This document shows positions 24,245-31,337 of a stretch of DNA of 64,000 nucleotides, piece after piece. The DNA comes from an uncultured Verrucomicrobiota bacterium (GTDB taxonomy: Bacteria > Verrucomicrobiota > Kiritimatiellia > CAIVKH01), in the NCBI GenBank assembly GCA_937872895.1, contig CALMUP010000019.1, positions 62,001 through 126,000 on the forward strand, in the 5' to 3' direction. The position numbers and the translations under genes are program-made. The notes under the pieces were generated by a model, which ran no database searches, was not told the origin of the DNA, and worked only from the letters and a program-made list of their open reading frames with translations. The stretch's first letter is position 1. The number at the start of each line of letters is the position of its first letter.

Positions 24245-24447
24245 ATTGCCAGGCATGTGATGGAACCGGCGACGGACGAAAGTTCGGCGACCGAAACTGC
24301 TCGATCTGCAACGGGTCGGGTTCGGTGTGCGATGTATGCGGGGAAGCGGTGGCCGAGGGCGAGGACGTGTGCGGGGAGTGCGAAGGCGAACGGGAAGAAG
24401 ATTTAACGACAGAGAACGCAAAGAGCGCAGAGGAAGACGGGCGGTGA
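24241..24447 (+). CDS. DnaJ-type zinc-finger mini-protein
   Basis: 68 residues. CQACDGTGDG and CSICNGSGSVCDVCGE are CxxCxGxG repeats like those of the DnaJ central domain, and a fourth CGEC follows, enough to bind two zinc ions. The last residues LTTENAKSAEEDGR come from a CAGAGA-type repeat, the same addition seen on the small gene at 16851. Function unknown. Confidence 0.65.
   Translation: MNCQACDGTGDGRKFGDRNCSICNGSGSVCDVCGEAVAEGEDVCGECEGEREEDLTTENAKSAEEDGR
24402..24432 (+). repeat. CAGAGA-type dispersed repeat, copy 3
   Basis: TTTAACGACAGAGAACGCAA followed by AGAGCGCAGAG. It is in frame at the 3' end of the zinc-finger gene and encodes almost the same peptide as copy 1. Confidence 0.7.
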
Positions 24448-24472
24448 TTTCACTTTACACAGATTTTGATTT

Positions 24473-24623
24473 GGGTACGTTGTCTGGCAGTCCTGCAAAG
24501 ACTTTAGACAATCACTACCGTACCCATCTTGGGCCCGGTGTCGTCCCCTTCGGGGGAACTCTCCTTGTCGAGGGTCTTTGCAGGCGGCACCGGGTCCTCT
24601 TTATATCCGCTCTGCAAAGGCGG
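24473..24623 (+). ncRNA. Candidate structured RNA with kissing loops and alternative pairing
   Basis: This lies in a 209-bp gap in an otherwise gap-free operon. P1: GGGTACG+TTGTCT (24473-24485) pairs with AGACAA (24506-24511) and CGTACCC (24519-24525). P2: 24531-24542 pairs with 24586-24597 over 12 bp with two G-U pairs, and encloses a TCCCC-TTCG-GGGGA tetraloop hairpin (24544-24557). The P1 loop strand CCTGCAAAGAC (24492-24502) is exactly complementary to GTCTTTGCAGG (24574-24584) in the P2 loop, forming a pseudoknot. CTGCAAAG (24612-24619) can compete for the same partner. A ribosome site GGAGGA (24646-24651) follows. Either a cis-regulatory leader of the next gene or a free RNA; no known family recognised. 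Confidence 0.6.
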
Positions 24624-24656
24624 AGGGGGATTCGGGCAAAGCATCGGAGGACAAGT

Positions 24657-24932
24657 ATGATGCTGAACGACCGAGACATGTCCATAACCGGGAGCATTAC
24701 GCTCTCGCCCCACGAATCCGCCGCCCTGGCGGATGCTTGCGCGGCCAAAGCCGTCGCAATCGCCCACGAATGCAAATCCGACGCCGATGAAAGGCGGGCA
24801 TGTTACTACGACCTGCTCGCCGCGTTCTTTCAGTCCATGGCCGTAGCGACGGCACGTGGCATGCACATGCGGCCAGACGACGAAAAGAAAGTCCATGCAT
24901 CACTCAACAATGCCGAGGTGTGTCATGATTAA
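24657..24932 (+). CDS. Small phage protein downstream of the structured RNA
   Basis: 91 residues from the ATG at 24657 or the adjacent ATG at 24660, with a strong GGAGGA site. Helical, Ala-rich (HESAALADACAAKAVAIAHE; YYDLLAAFFQSMAVATARG). No family recognised. It overlaps the next gene by 8 bp and starts the transcript section that may be controlled by the RNA structure above. Confidence 0.55.
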   Translation: MMLNDRDMSITGSITLSPHESAALADACAAKAVAIAHECKSDADERRACYYDLLAAFFQSMAVATARGMHMRPDDEKKVHASLNNAEVCHD

Positions 24933-25458
24933 GTCCATTCAGGTTGAAATTACCGGAACCGCACCACTGCTGATGCACCGGTTCCCGCTGGTTCCCGAAG
25001 ATAACATTAAGAACCAGCCCGCCGAGGTGCAGGCCGAAGCGGTGTGTTACCGCGACGAAGCGACGGGAGAACTCTACCTGCCGGGCATGAACCTGTGGCG
25101 GGCGTTGATCTCGGCGGCGGCGTTTTCCAAGGGCAAGGGACGGGCCAGCCTGCAAAAGCCGGCCGCCGCCTGCCTGCTCGTGACGCCGGAGCGCTTGCTG
25201 CTGGGCACCAAGAAGTTCGTGGTGGACTCGCGGGCGGTGGTGGTGCCCGCGACGAAAGGCCGCGTGGTGCGCCACCGACCCCGGTTAAACGACTGGGGCG
25301 TTACGTTCACGGTGGAGTTTGACGATGCCCTGATGTCAATCAACGACGTCCGCCGCATCGTGGACGATGCCGGTATCCGGTGCGGCGTGGGCGACTTCCG
25401 CCCGGAGACCAAAGGACCGTTTGGCCGGTTTCATGTGGTAACCTGGAGGCCGGAATGA
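24925..25458 (+). CDS. Phage protein with RAMP/Cas7-like features
   Basis: 177 residues from the ATG at 24925. The strand pattern IKSIQVEITGTAPLLMHRFP, the YLPGMNLWRALISAAAF segment, and RHRPRLNDWGVTFTVEFDD then CGVGDFRPETKGPFGRFHVV resemble the RAMP-type (ferredoxin-like) fold of Cas7-like proteins and of related proteins seen in Mu-like phages. It is a single gene with no other CRISPR component nearby. RNA or DNA binding is a guess from fold resemblance. The pentamer arrays begin 8 bp after its stop. Confidence 0.55.
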   Translation: MIKSIQVEITGTAPLLMHRFPLVPEDNIKNQPAEVQAEAVCYRDEATGELYLPGMNLWRALISAAAFSKGKGRASLQKPAAACLLVTPERLLLGTKKFVVDSRAVVVPATKGRVVRHRPRLNDWGVTFTVEFDDALMSINDVRRIVDDAGIRCGVGDFRPETKGPFGRFHVVTWRPE

Positions 25459-25465
25459 TGTAGAC

Positions 25466-25608
25466 TTGGCACGCAGGGGCGGGGCGTTGCTCGGCCAGGC
25501 GAGGCGAGGTTAGGCAAGGCATGGTTCTATTATGACGATGAAAGCCAATTTTAAAAAACCGTCGAGGACAGGCGAGGCGCGGCAAGGCGTGGCCTGGCCG
25601 GGCATGGT
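25466..25608 (+). repeat. Two arrays of NNGGC pentamers
   Basis: Array 1 (25466-25525) is twelve 5-bp units, mostly NNGGC (TCGGC CAGGC GAGGC ...), and array 2 (25564-25608) is nine units (CAGGC GAGGC GCGGC AAGGC ...). Both end in AAGGC/CGGGC then ATGGTT and an AT-rich stretch. They fill the gap between the RAMP-like gene and MuF with period five and no reading frame. A weak hairpin GCCC-TTTAC-GGGC with TTTT follows at 25643-25659. No other feature is seen in this 296-bp gap. Confidence 0.75.
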
Positions 25609-25754
25609 TTTCATTTTCAGCGGCCACACGTCCGGTTTATTTGCCCTTTACGGGCTTTTGGCGGTAGGCCGGGTGTGTGGTCGTCTTTTGGAAAATAATC
25701 GATTCGCCGCATTTCGCGGGCCCCTAAACGCGTTTCTGGAAGGTTGGTGAGGTG

Positions 25755-27248
25755 ATGTTCATAGCGAAACCCATAGCCCATGACGAGGCGGCGGCGGCGA
25801 TCGCCGGGAAGCCAGCCGTAGTCCGGGCGGTGTTTGACCAGCTTTTGCCGGAGCTGAAGGGGTTGGCGTTTACCGTGACCGGCGTCCAGGACGCGAATGT
25901 CCTGCAGCGGATCCGCGACCGGATCGCGGACCTCCCGCGGGGCGGGGATTGGGATGCGATCAAGAAGGACGTGGTCGCGGAGCTTTCGCCGTTCCTGGTG
26001 GATGACGCGGCGGAGCCGGAGGTCAAGGATGCCCAGATCAAGGCGGCGGCGCGCCGGGCGGAGCTGCTGCTCCGGACGCATGGCTACCAGGCGTACCAAG
26101 CGACGGCCTACCGGCAGATGGTCGAGTCGTCCGCGTACCTGCCCTACTGGAAATATCTCACCGTGCGCGATGACCAGGTCCGGGATAGCCACCGGGCGCT
26201 GCACGGTCTCATCCTTCCGTGGGACCACCCGTTCTGGCAGGATCACTTCCCGCCCTGGGACTGGGGATGCCGGTGCCAGGTGATCGCGACAACGGACCGG
26301 GAGTACGAGCAGGCGAAGACGTCGCCGACTGACCAGGCATGGACGCTGGGCCCGGAGGCGCAGAAGCGCCTGGCCGATGGTGTTCTGGACAAAGGTGACG
26401 GTCACCCGGTCAACGTACCATCACCCCGCCTCAGGGCGATGCGGGCCAGACTGGACCCGAACACGGCGTATGCGTGGAGGCCGGGAGACGTGGGGATTCC
26501 CATCGACCAGATCAAGGCCCGGTATGATGATAAGACGTGGGCGGCGGTCGGGAAGATATTTGAACCCTCCTTCGCCAAGGCTTCGGCGGGCAGGCAGAAG
26601 GGCACAGAGGACACAGAGACAAGACTTCCGAAAGCGGTGACGGTCGATGGAGGCGATGTGCCGGAGCCGGTGAAGACGGTTAATAAAGATGACGCCATTG
26701 ATCGCCTGAAGGCGGCGGGCGCATCCAAGGTGTCGGTGGAGATCGGAGAGGTTCTGCCCGAGGCGTCCGTCAAACGACTTGAAGAGGCCATCCGCTGGTT
26801 GCGAGAACGGAACCTTCCGATTCCTGTGCAAATCACCTTTGATAGCGCGATGACCAAAGAGCTGGCCAAGAAGGAACTTGAAAAGGCCGTTCTGGTTTAC
26901 AACCCCGAGGTGGATGTCGTTTACGTGGATGCCATCCACTACCTGCTGATCAACGACGGCGTCATCATCACGGCAAAAAACAAGGGGAATATTTCCACGG
27001 ACAATCCCCACCATCACTTCCTTCACGAGTCCGCTCATCCATTGCACTGGTTTGCCGCGCGAACATCTTTTAATATGACTCTCACCAATGAACAGAGAGC
27101 GATTGCCTATGCGTTCGTCAGCAAGCGCGCGGCCATGAACGCCGCCGAGTTCGTTGCGGAAGTGTACGCGGCACTGAAGTCCGGGCGTACATTCCCGCCA
27201 GAAAGTCGCGTCATGGATGTGTATGCCAAATTGGGAGGTCCGCGATGA
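25755..27248 (+). CDS. MuF-like minor head protein fused to a C-terminal HExxH domain
   Basis: 497 residues from the ATG at 25755 (GTG 25752 also possible). Residues 1-260 are the Mu gpF domain, with DDQVRDSHRALHG (about 138-150) and PPWDWGCRCQVIA (about 171-183). A linker around residues 270-290 is made of a dispersed repeat (PSFAKASAGRQ then GTEDTET). The C-terminal domain (about 330-497) holds HESAH (about 424-428), a zinc metallopeptidase signature, with a later Glu in AAEFVAEVYA. MuF proteins often carry toxin or enzyme domains here that are packaged in the head. The small cysteine protein downstream may be its partner. Confidence 0.8.
   Translation: MFIAKPIAHDEAAAAIAGKPAVVRAVFDQLLPELKGLAFTVTGVQDANVLQRIRDRIADLPRGGDWDAIKKDVVAELSPFLVDDAAEPEVKDAQIKAAARRAELLLRTHGYQAYQATAYRQMVESSAYLPYWKYLTVRDDQVRDSHRALHGLILPWDHPFWQDHFPPWDWGCRCQVIATTDREYEQAKTSPTDQAWTLGPEAQKRLADGVLDKGDGHPVNVPSPRLRAMRARLDPNTAYAWRPGDVGIPIDQIKARYDDKTWAAVGKIFEPSFAKASAGRQKGTEDTETRLPKAVTVDGGDVPEPVKTVNKDDAIDRLKAAGASKVSVEIGEVLPEASVKRLEEAIRWLRERNLPIPVQITFDSAMTKELAKKELEKAVLVYNPEVDVVYVDAIHYLLINDGVIITAKNKGNISTDNPHHHFLHESAHPLHWFAARTSFNMTLTNEQRAIAYAFVSKRAAMNAAEFVAEVYAALKSGRTFPPESRVMDVYAKLGGPR
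26566..26623 (+). repeat. Dispersed repeats inserted in frame in MuF (copy 4)
   Basis: A CCTTCGCCAAGGCTTCGGCG element (encoding SFAKASAG) is followed directly by a CAGAGA-type unit, AGAAGGGCACAGAGGACACA then GAGAC. Both keep the frame open and fall in the linker between the two MuF domains. Confidence 0.7.
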
Positions 27249-27457
27249 TTACGATACCGAGATGCCTAACCTGCAAGCACTACATCGGAGCGACGGGCCA
27301 AGAGTTCGTTTGCAAAGCCTTTCCAAACGGCATTCCCGACGCGATCATCGACGGCGAGTTCGATCACACGCAGCCCTATGAAGGCGACGGCGGCATACGG
27401 TTTGAGGAGAAGATCATGACGTTTGCCGATCCCGAAAAAACGAAAGAAGGCGCATGA
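27245..27457 (+). CDS. Small cysteine-containing protein, possible immunity or accessory partner of MuF
   Basis: 70 residues. CLTCKHYIG, VCKAFPNGIPDAIIDGEFDH and QPYEGDGGIRFEE form a compact motif seen in small free-standing bacterial proteins that often lie next to larger enzymes. The three Cys and one His could bind a metal. It overlaps the MuF stop by 4 bp, so it is translationally coupled to the HExxH-bearing gene; protection of the host or of the packaging cell is a plausible but untested role. Confidence 0.55.
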   Translation: MITIPRCLTCKHYIGATGQEFVCKAFPNGIPDAIIDGEFDHTQPYEGDGGIRFEEKIMTFADPEKTKEGA

Positions 27458-27485
27458 CCCGGATTGAGGGCAAGCTGGATCGGTC

Positions 27486-27998
27486 ATGAAAGTCGTCATC
27501 CTAAAAGACACGCTTACTCCGAAGCTGGAAGGCGTGATGGCTCAGCTGCAATACCCGCGTGCCTTGCTGCAGGCGATCGGCCTTCGTGCCGTGGCCTTCG
27601 CCCGCGATGCCTTCACGGATCCGTCGAAGCGGCCGACGCCGTGGGCGGCGAAGAAGGATGGCGAGCCAGCAACGCTGAGGTATCGAGGCGCTTTGCAGCA
27701 ATCGCTCCGCCTGGTGGCCGCCGATAACAACTCGGCAACGATTGGAAGTGATCGCCCGTATGCGGCGATTCACCAACTCGGAGGAAAGACCAAGCCGCAT
27801 ATCATCAAGGCGAAGGATGCGGCCGCGCTGTACTTTCGCGTGGGGGCGCAGAGCTACTATGCGAAGCAGGTGAAGCATCCCGGCAGTTTGATCCCGGCGC
27901 GGCCGTACTTCCCGCTGCATCCGGACGGCCGGTTGCAGCCCGAGTTCCAGGCCGAGGTCGAGAGCATGATCCACAAGCACGTAGGCCTCGGCCGATAG
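27486..27998 (+). CDS. Phage virion morphogenesis protein (Mu gpG-like)
   Basis: 170 residues. TPWAAKKDGEPATLRYRGAL, then SDRPYAAIHQLGG and IPARPYFPL, are hallmarks of the Phage_tail_S/virion morphogenesis family (Mu G), needed for head-tail joining or tail completion. It follows the MuF region as in Mu. Confidence 0.85.
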   Translation: MKVVILKDTLTPKLEGVMAQLQYPRALLQAIGLRAVAFARDAFTDPSKRPTPWAAKKDGEPATLRYRGALQQSLRLVAADNNSATIGSDRPYAAIHQLGGKTKPHIIKAKDAAALYFRVGAQSYYAKQVKHPGSLIPARPYFPLHPDGRLQPEFQAEVESMIHKHVGLGR

Positions 27999-28009
27999 CC
28001 CCGCCGTCG

Positions 28010-28038
28010 CGTCCCACTTGCCCCACCTGTTTTAGACG
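28010..28038 (+). promoter_or_regulatory. Late-arm box, right copy (candidate late promoter)
   Basis: CGTCCCAC, TTG, then CCCCACCTGTTTTAGACG: 24 of 29 positions equal the left copy at 14642-14670 in inverse orientation (8 of 8 and 16 of 18 in the two conserved blocks). Its end lies 34 bp before the ATG at 28072, nearly the same distance as on the left arm (33 bp). Confidence 0.6.
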
Positions 28039-28059
28039 GTTTCATACGCATGGTCTTTA

Positions 28060-29043
28060 ATGGCCAGCGTAATGAGTGACCTGACAAAGCTTGATCTGAT
28101 TTGCCTGCGCATCTCCAACGGCGCGTCCGCCGTGAAGGGGCTTCCGAAACGCCTGAAGGTTTTGAACTGGGGCGTTAACGAGACCAAGAAGGGCAAGGTC
28201 ATTGTTGGCGCAAAGACGGTGGCCGAGTTGCCGACGATGCAGGATCGCTTCGGTTTTGATCGCGTCGCCCTGGACTACGAGCACAACACCGTGCCTGGCA
28301 CCACGGAGTACGAACGGACGAAAGAACCGCGCGAAGTCGCGGCCTACGGCGTACCGCTGGTGATTCCGAACGATGGCCTTTACCTGGATGACCTGATCTA
28401 CACCCCGTCCGGCGAGAAAAATGCCCTGTCCTACATCGACCTGTCCGCGGCGGTCTCGAAGGATCCAAACGGCGAAGTCGTGTTCATGCATTCCAGCGCC
28501 CTCTGCCGCCAGGGCGCGACTCCGGATGTCTCGTACTACTCGATCGATCTCACCCCCAAGCAAAAGGAAACCACCATGGAACTGAAGGACATCATCGCCG
28601 GACTGACCGCGCTCAACACGACCGTTGACAGCCAGAAGGCGCAGCTCGGCCAGTTGCTCGCGCTCTCGCAGACCGTCACCACCCAGCAAACAACGATCAC
28701 CGCCCTCTCGGCCCGCCTTGACAAGTTCGAGCGCCAGGCGCTGGTGGACAAGGCCACCACCGCAGGCAAGGTGATCCCGCTTTCCGCCGAGGAACTGGCC
28801 AAGGTCGATCTCGTGACCTTGTCGGCGATGGTCGACAAGTTGCCGGTGACGGTTCCGCTCAGCCGCCGCACTCCGTCATCGAGCGTGGAGACGCCGATCG
28901 AGGGCAACGCCCAGGCGCTGAAGGATCGCGCCGCCAAGGTGGACGCCCGCGCCGCCGAGCTGCAGGCCAGCGGGGCCGCGACGAGCCTGATTCAGGCGTA
29001 CAACATGGCCGACCAGGAGATCCCGCCGGTCACCGTCAAGTAA
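28060..29043 (+). CDS. Head maturation protease with internal scaffold (Mu gpI/gpZ-like)
   Basis: 327 residues; ATG 28072 is an alternative start favoured by its distance to the late box. Residues 1-160 are the Mu I protease: FDRVALDYEHNTVPG with the conserved DYEH, then GLYLDDLIYTPSG and SYIDLSAAVSKD. After residue 172 the protein is a Gln/Ala-rich coiled coil, the scaffold. An AAAGGAAA site (28563-28570) precedes Met173 (ATG 28576), so a separate 155-residue scaffold is probably made from within the same frame, as for Mu Z. Confidence 0.85.
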   Translation: MASVMSDLTKLDLICLRISNGASAVKGLPKRLKVLNWGVNETKKGKVIVGAKTVAELPTMQDRFGFDRVALDYEHNTVPGTTEYERTKEPREVAAYGVPLVIPNDGLYLDDLIYTPSGEKNALSYIDLSAAVSKDPNGEVVFMHSSALCRQGATPDVSYYSIDLTPKQKETTMELKDIIAGLTALNTTVDSQKAQLGQLLALSQTVTTQQTTITALSARLDKFERQALVDKATTAGKVIPLSAEELAKVDLVTLSAMVDKLPVTVPLSRRTPSSSVETPIEGNAQALKDRAAKVDARAAELQASGAATSLIQAYNMADQEIPPVTVK

Positions 29044-29072
29044 CGATCACCCACAACCCGGAGTAGAGCATC

Positions 29073-29489
29073 ATGGACAACATCCAGACCAACACGCGCC
29101 CTGGCGCGATCAAGCTGAAAGCGGGCGAGAATCTCGTCGGCTACGAGGGTTTCCTCGTCAAGATCAAGAACGTCGGCGGCGAAGCCCGCTTCGTGCGGCC
29201 GGAGGCGGTCGCCGATGACGGCCTGTTTGTTCTCCAGGAGGGCGCGACCGAGGGCAGCTATGCTTCGGCCATCCCCCTGCACAGCGCCAGCAACTTCCGC
29301 GTCCGCCTCAAGGGCGCTTGCAATCCGGGTGCGCGCCTGTGCCTCGCCGGGGCGGGCGACTACGGCAAGATCCGGGCGCTGCCCGGCGATGCCGGCACGT
29401 ATTTCATCATGGCCGTCGCCGAAGAGATCGGCGTGGATGGACAGAACGTCCGGATCCGCCCGGCGATGATCGGCAACGTCACCGTTTAA
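29073..29489 (+). CDS. Putative capsid decoration (cement) protein
   Basis: 138 residues, beta-rich (AGENLVGYEGFLVKIKNVGG; GLFVLQEGATEGSYASAIPL). Length, composition and place between scaffold and major capsid genes fit DUF2190-type head decoration proteins. No motif decides it. Confidence 0.6.
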   Translation: MDNIQTNTRPGAIKLKAGENLVGYEGFLVKIKNVGGEARFVRPEAVADDGLFVLQEGATEGSYASAIPLHSASNFRVRLKGACNPGARLCLAGAGDYGKIRALPGDAGTYFIMAVAEEIGVDGQNVRIRPAMIGNVTV

Positions 29490-29511
29490 CCAAGCACCAA
29501 GGAGCATCATC

Positions 29512-30444
29512 ATGTCGCGTCTCGCAGCCATCTCGTCGAATCCCACGCTGATCAATTTCGCTCAGCGTTCCGCCCAGCAGGCGGTACAGCCCGTGGCCAA
29601 CTTCATCGCCCCTCCGGTTGAAGTGGCCGTGCCCTCCGGCTTCTACAAGCGTTACACGGACAAGAGCCGGTTCCGCGTGCCCGACACCCGCCGTCCGCTG
29701 CATGGCAAGGCCGCGCAAATCGGGTCGAGCGCCGAGAACGTTCCGTACCTCCTGGAGCCGCATGCGCTCGACTATCCGGTCGACCAGGCGGAGAAGCTGG
29801 CCGAGAAGGATCTGCTCAACAGCATGATGGAAGGCGCGATCATCAATGCCGAAGTCGCTGCGCTTTCCCACGAGAAGGCCGTGGTGGATCAGGCCCTCGA
29901 TGCGGCAGGCGCTGGCGAGGAGAAGGCCTGGGGTGATGCTGAAGATCCGATCTCGGATCTCGACGACGCCATCCTGGAGGTCGTCAAAGCGGCCAAGTAC
30001 GGCAGCCTCATGGGCATCGGCGTCGTGTTCGGCGCCTACGCCTTCAAGTACTGCAAGAACCACCCGAAGGTGCGGGGCAAGTTTGTCGTCGGCAACCCGA
30101 AGGCGGGCAACACGCAGACGCCCACCCTCGAATCGTTCGGCCAGTTGCTGATCGGCAACCCGGATGTGCGGGCCTCCTTCATGGTGTATGACGATGCGGC
30201 TGAAGGCGTGTCGGAAGACATCCAGTTCATCCTGGACAACACCATCCTGGTGTTCGCCCGCAAGGAAACGCCGACCCGCAACGACCCCAGCTTCATGAAG
30301 ACCCTGCGTCTCATGGGCCAGTGGATGGTTCCGGGCAGCTACCAGAAGGAAGACGGCCGCGGCGAGGTCGCCAAGTTCGACTGGTACGAGCAGATCATCC
30401 GCGCCAACGACGCCGCCGTCCGCCGCATCAACATCAAACGGTAA
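29512..30444 (+). CDS. Major capsid protein
   Basis: 310 residues, directly after protease/scaffold and decoration genes. It starts MSRLAAISSNPTLINFAQRS and holds GFYKRYTDKSRFRVPDTRRP, YPVDQAEKLAEKDLLNSM and a C-terminal KFDWYEQIIRANDAAVRRIN, consistent with HK97-fold capsid proteins of transposable phages. A GGAG site precedes the ATG. Identification rests on order and general features rather than a diagnostic motif. Confidence 0.75.
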   Translation: MSRLAAISSNPTLINFAQRSAQQAVQPVANFIAPPVEVAVPSGFYKRYTDKSRFRVPDTRRPLHGKAAQIGSSAENVPYLLEPHALDYPVDQAEKLAEKDLLNSMMEGAIINAEVAALSHEKAVVDQALDAAGAGEEKAWGDAEDPISDLDDAILEVVKAAKYGSLMGIGVVFGAYAFKYCKNHPKVRGKFVVGNPKAGNTQTPTLESFGQLLIGNPDVRASFMVYDDAAEGVSEDIQFILDNTILVFARKETPTRNDPSFMKTLRLMGQWMVPGSYQKEDGRGEVAKFDWYEQIIRANDAAVRRINIKR

Positions 30445-30469
30445 TCACCACCCCAACCAGGAGCATCCA

Positions 30470-30862
30470 GTGAAGAAGCTATTCATGTTCGGCATCATGG
30501 CGGCGGTCGCGCTCGCGGCCCTCGCCCCGGCGAAGGCGGAAACGCCTTATACCACCAAGCTCGATACGCGCACCACCAACGAGTACCGCGTGACCCGCGA
30601 CTACGCGTCGGAGAAGCCGCTGATCATCGAGGCCTATCAGGCCAGCGCGGCTACCGGTACGATCACGATCGCGCGGATCCGCGAAGACCGCACCAACACC
30701 ATGGGCTCCATCACGCTGTCCGGGTCGGCCGGGGTGTGGCGGCAGACCAATGCGATTCCGGTGTGGTTGTTCCGAGGTGACCGCCTGCGGTTCATCTACA
30801 GCGGTGGCGCGACGTCGTCGGTGAATGACATCACCGGAGATCTTTCCTCGCCGAACCAGTAA
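30470..30862 (+). CDS. Exported small protein in the head operon
   Basis: 130 residues from a GTG at 30470 with an AGGAG site. MKKLFMFGIMAAVALAALAP followed by AKAE is a classical Sec signal peptide with an AKA cleavage site. The mature part is a beta-rich domain of about 105 residues (TITIARIREDRTNTMGSITL; VWLFRGDRLRFIYSGG). It lies between the capsid and gp36-like genes, where a cytoplasmic assembly protein would be expected, so its export is unusual. No family recognised. Confidence 0.65.
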   Translation: MKKLFMFGIMAAVALAALAPAKAETPYTTKLDTRTTNEYRVTRDYASEKPLIIEAYQASAATGTITIARIREDRTNTMGSITLSGSAGVWRQTNAIPVWLFRGDRLRFIYSGGATSSVNDITGDLSSPNQ

Positions 30863-30904
30863 CGATATCGATACCCCAAACCCGAAATCCGGCTTGAGGC
30901 TGCC

Positions 30905-31330
30905 ATGGCTTACTTGGAGCGATCTGATTTAACGCCAGGGCGAATCAAGCCGGATTTCTTTGCGTCTGCCCTGGATGATAACAAGGACGGCCTGGAGGAC
31001 ACCGGCCTGTTCGATCAGATCAAGGGGCAAGCCTGCCTGGATGTCGATGCCTACCTGATCCGATTCAACCCGCCGATGGCGAATCCGCCCGCGCTGGTCA
31101 AGGCGGCGGCGATCGCCTTTGCCGGATTCGAGGTCTACCGCCGGGCCGGGTATGAGGAGAGTCCGCAGAATCCGTTCGCCAAGGACCGGGCCTATTACCG
31201 CGACCAGCTTGAGAAGATCGCTGCAGGCACGCTCAGCCTGGGCGTGGCCCACGAGCCGTCTGGCGGGCCGGTGGCGAGCATTACCGAGCCAGCCAAGACC
31301 CACAGCACATCGGGCGACCTGCTTTACTGA
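30905..31330 (+). CDS. Head-tail connector protein (Mu gp36-like, DUF1320)
   Basis: 141 residues. The layout MAYLERSDLTPGRIKPDFFA, ACLDVDAYLIRFNPP, then PALVKAAAIAFAGFEVYRRA and the NPFAKDRAYYRDQLEKIAAG tail matches gp36/DUF1320 proteins, which bridge head and tail. Confidence 0.7.
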   Translation: MAYLERSDLTPGRIKPDFFASALDDNKDGLEDTGLFDQIKGQACLDVDAYLIRFNPPMANPPALVKAAAIAFAGFEVYRRAGYEESPQNPFAKDRAYYRDQLEKIAAGTLSLGVAHEPSGGPVASITEPAKTHSTSGDLLY

Positions 31331-31337
31331 GGCATCT

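Noticed and set aside
24473-24600. HDV-like self-cleaving ribozyme
   Set aside because: The crossed pairings recall a nested pseudoknot, but the P4 hairpin and catalytic C region between the last two strands are absent and the first joining region is too long.
25466-25608. CRISPR array
   Set aside because: Units are 5 bp with no spacers, and no cas operon is nearby apart from a loosely RAMP-like protein.
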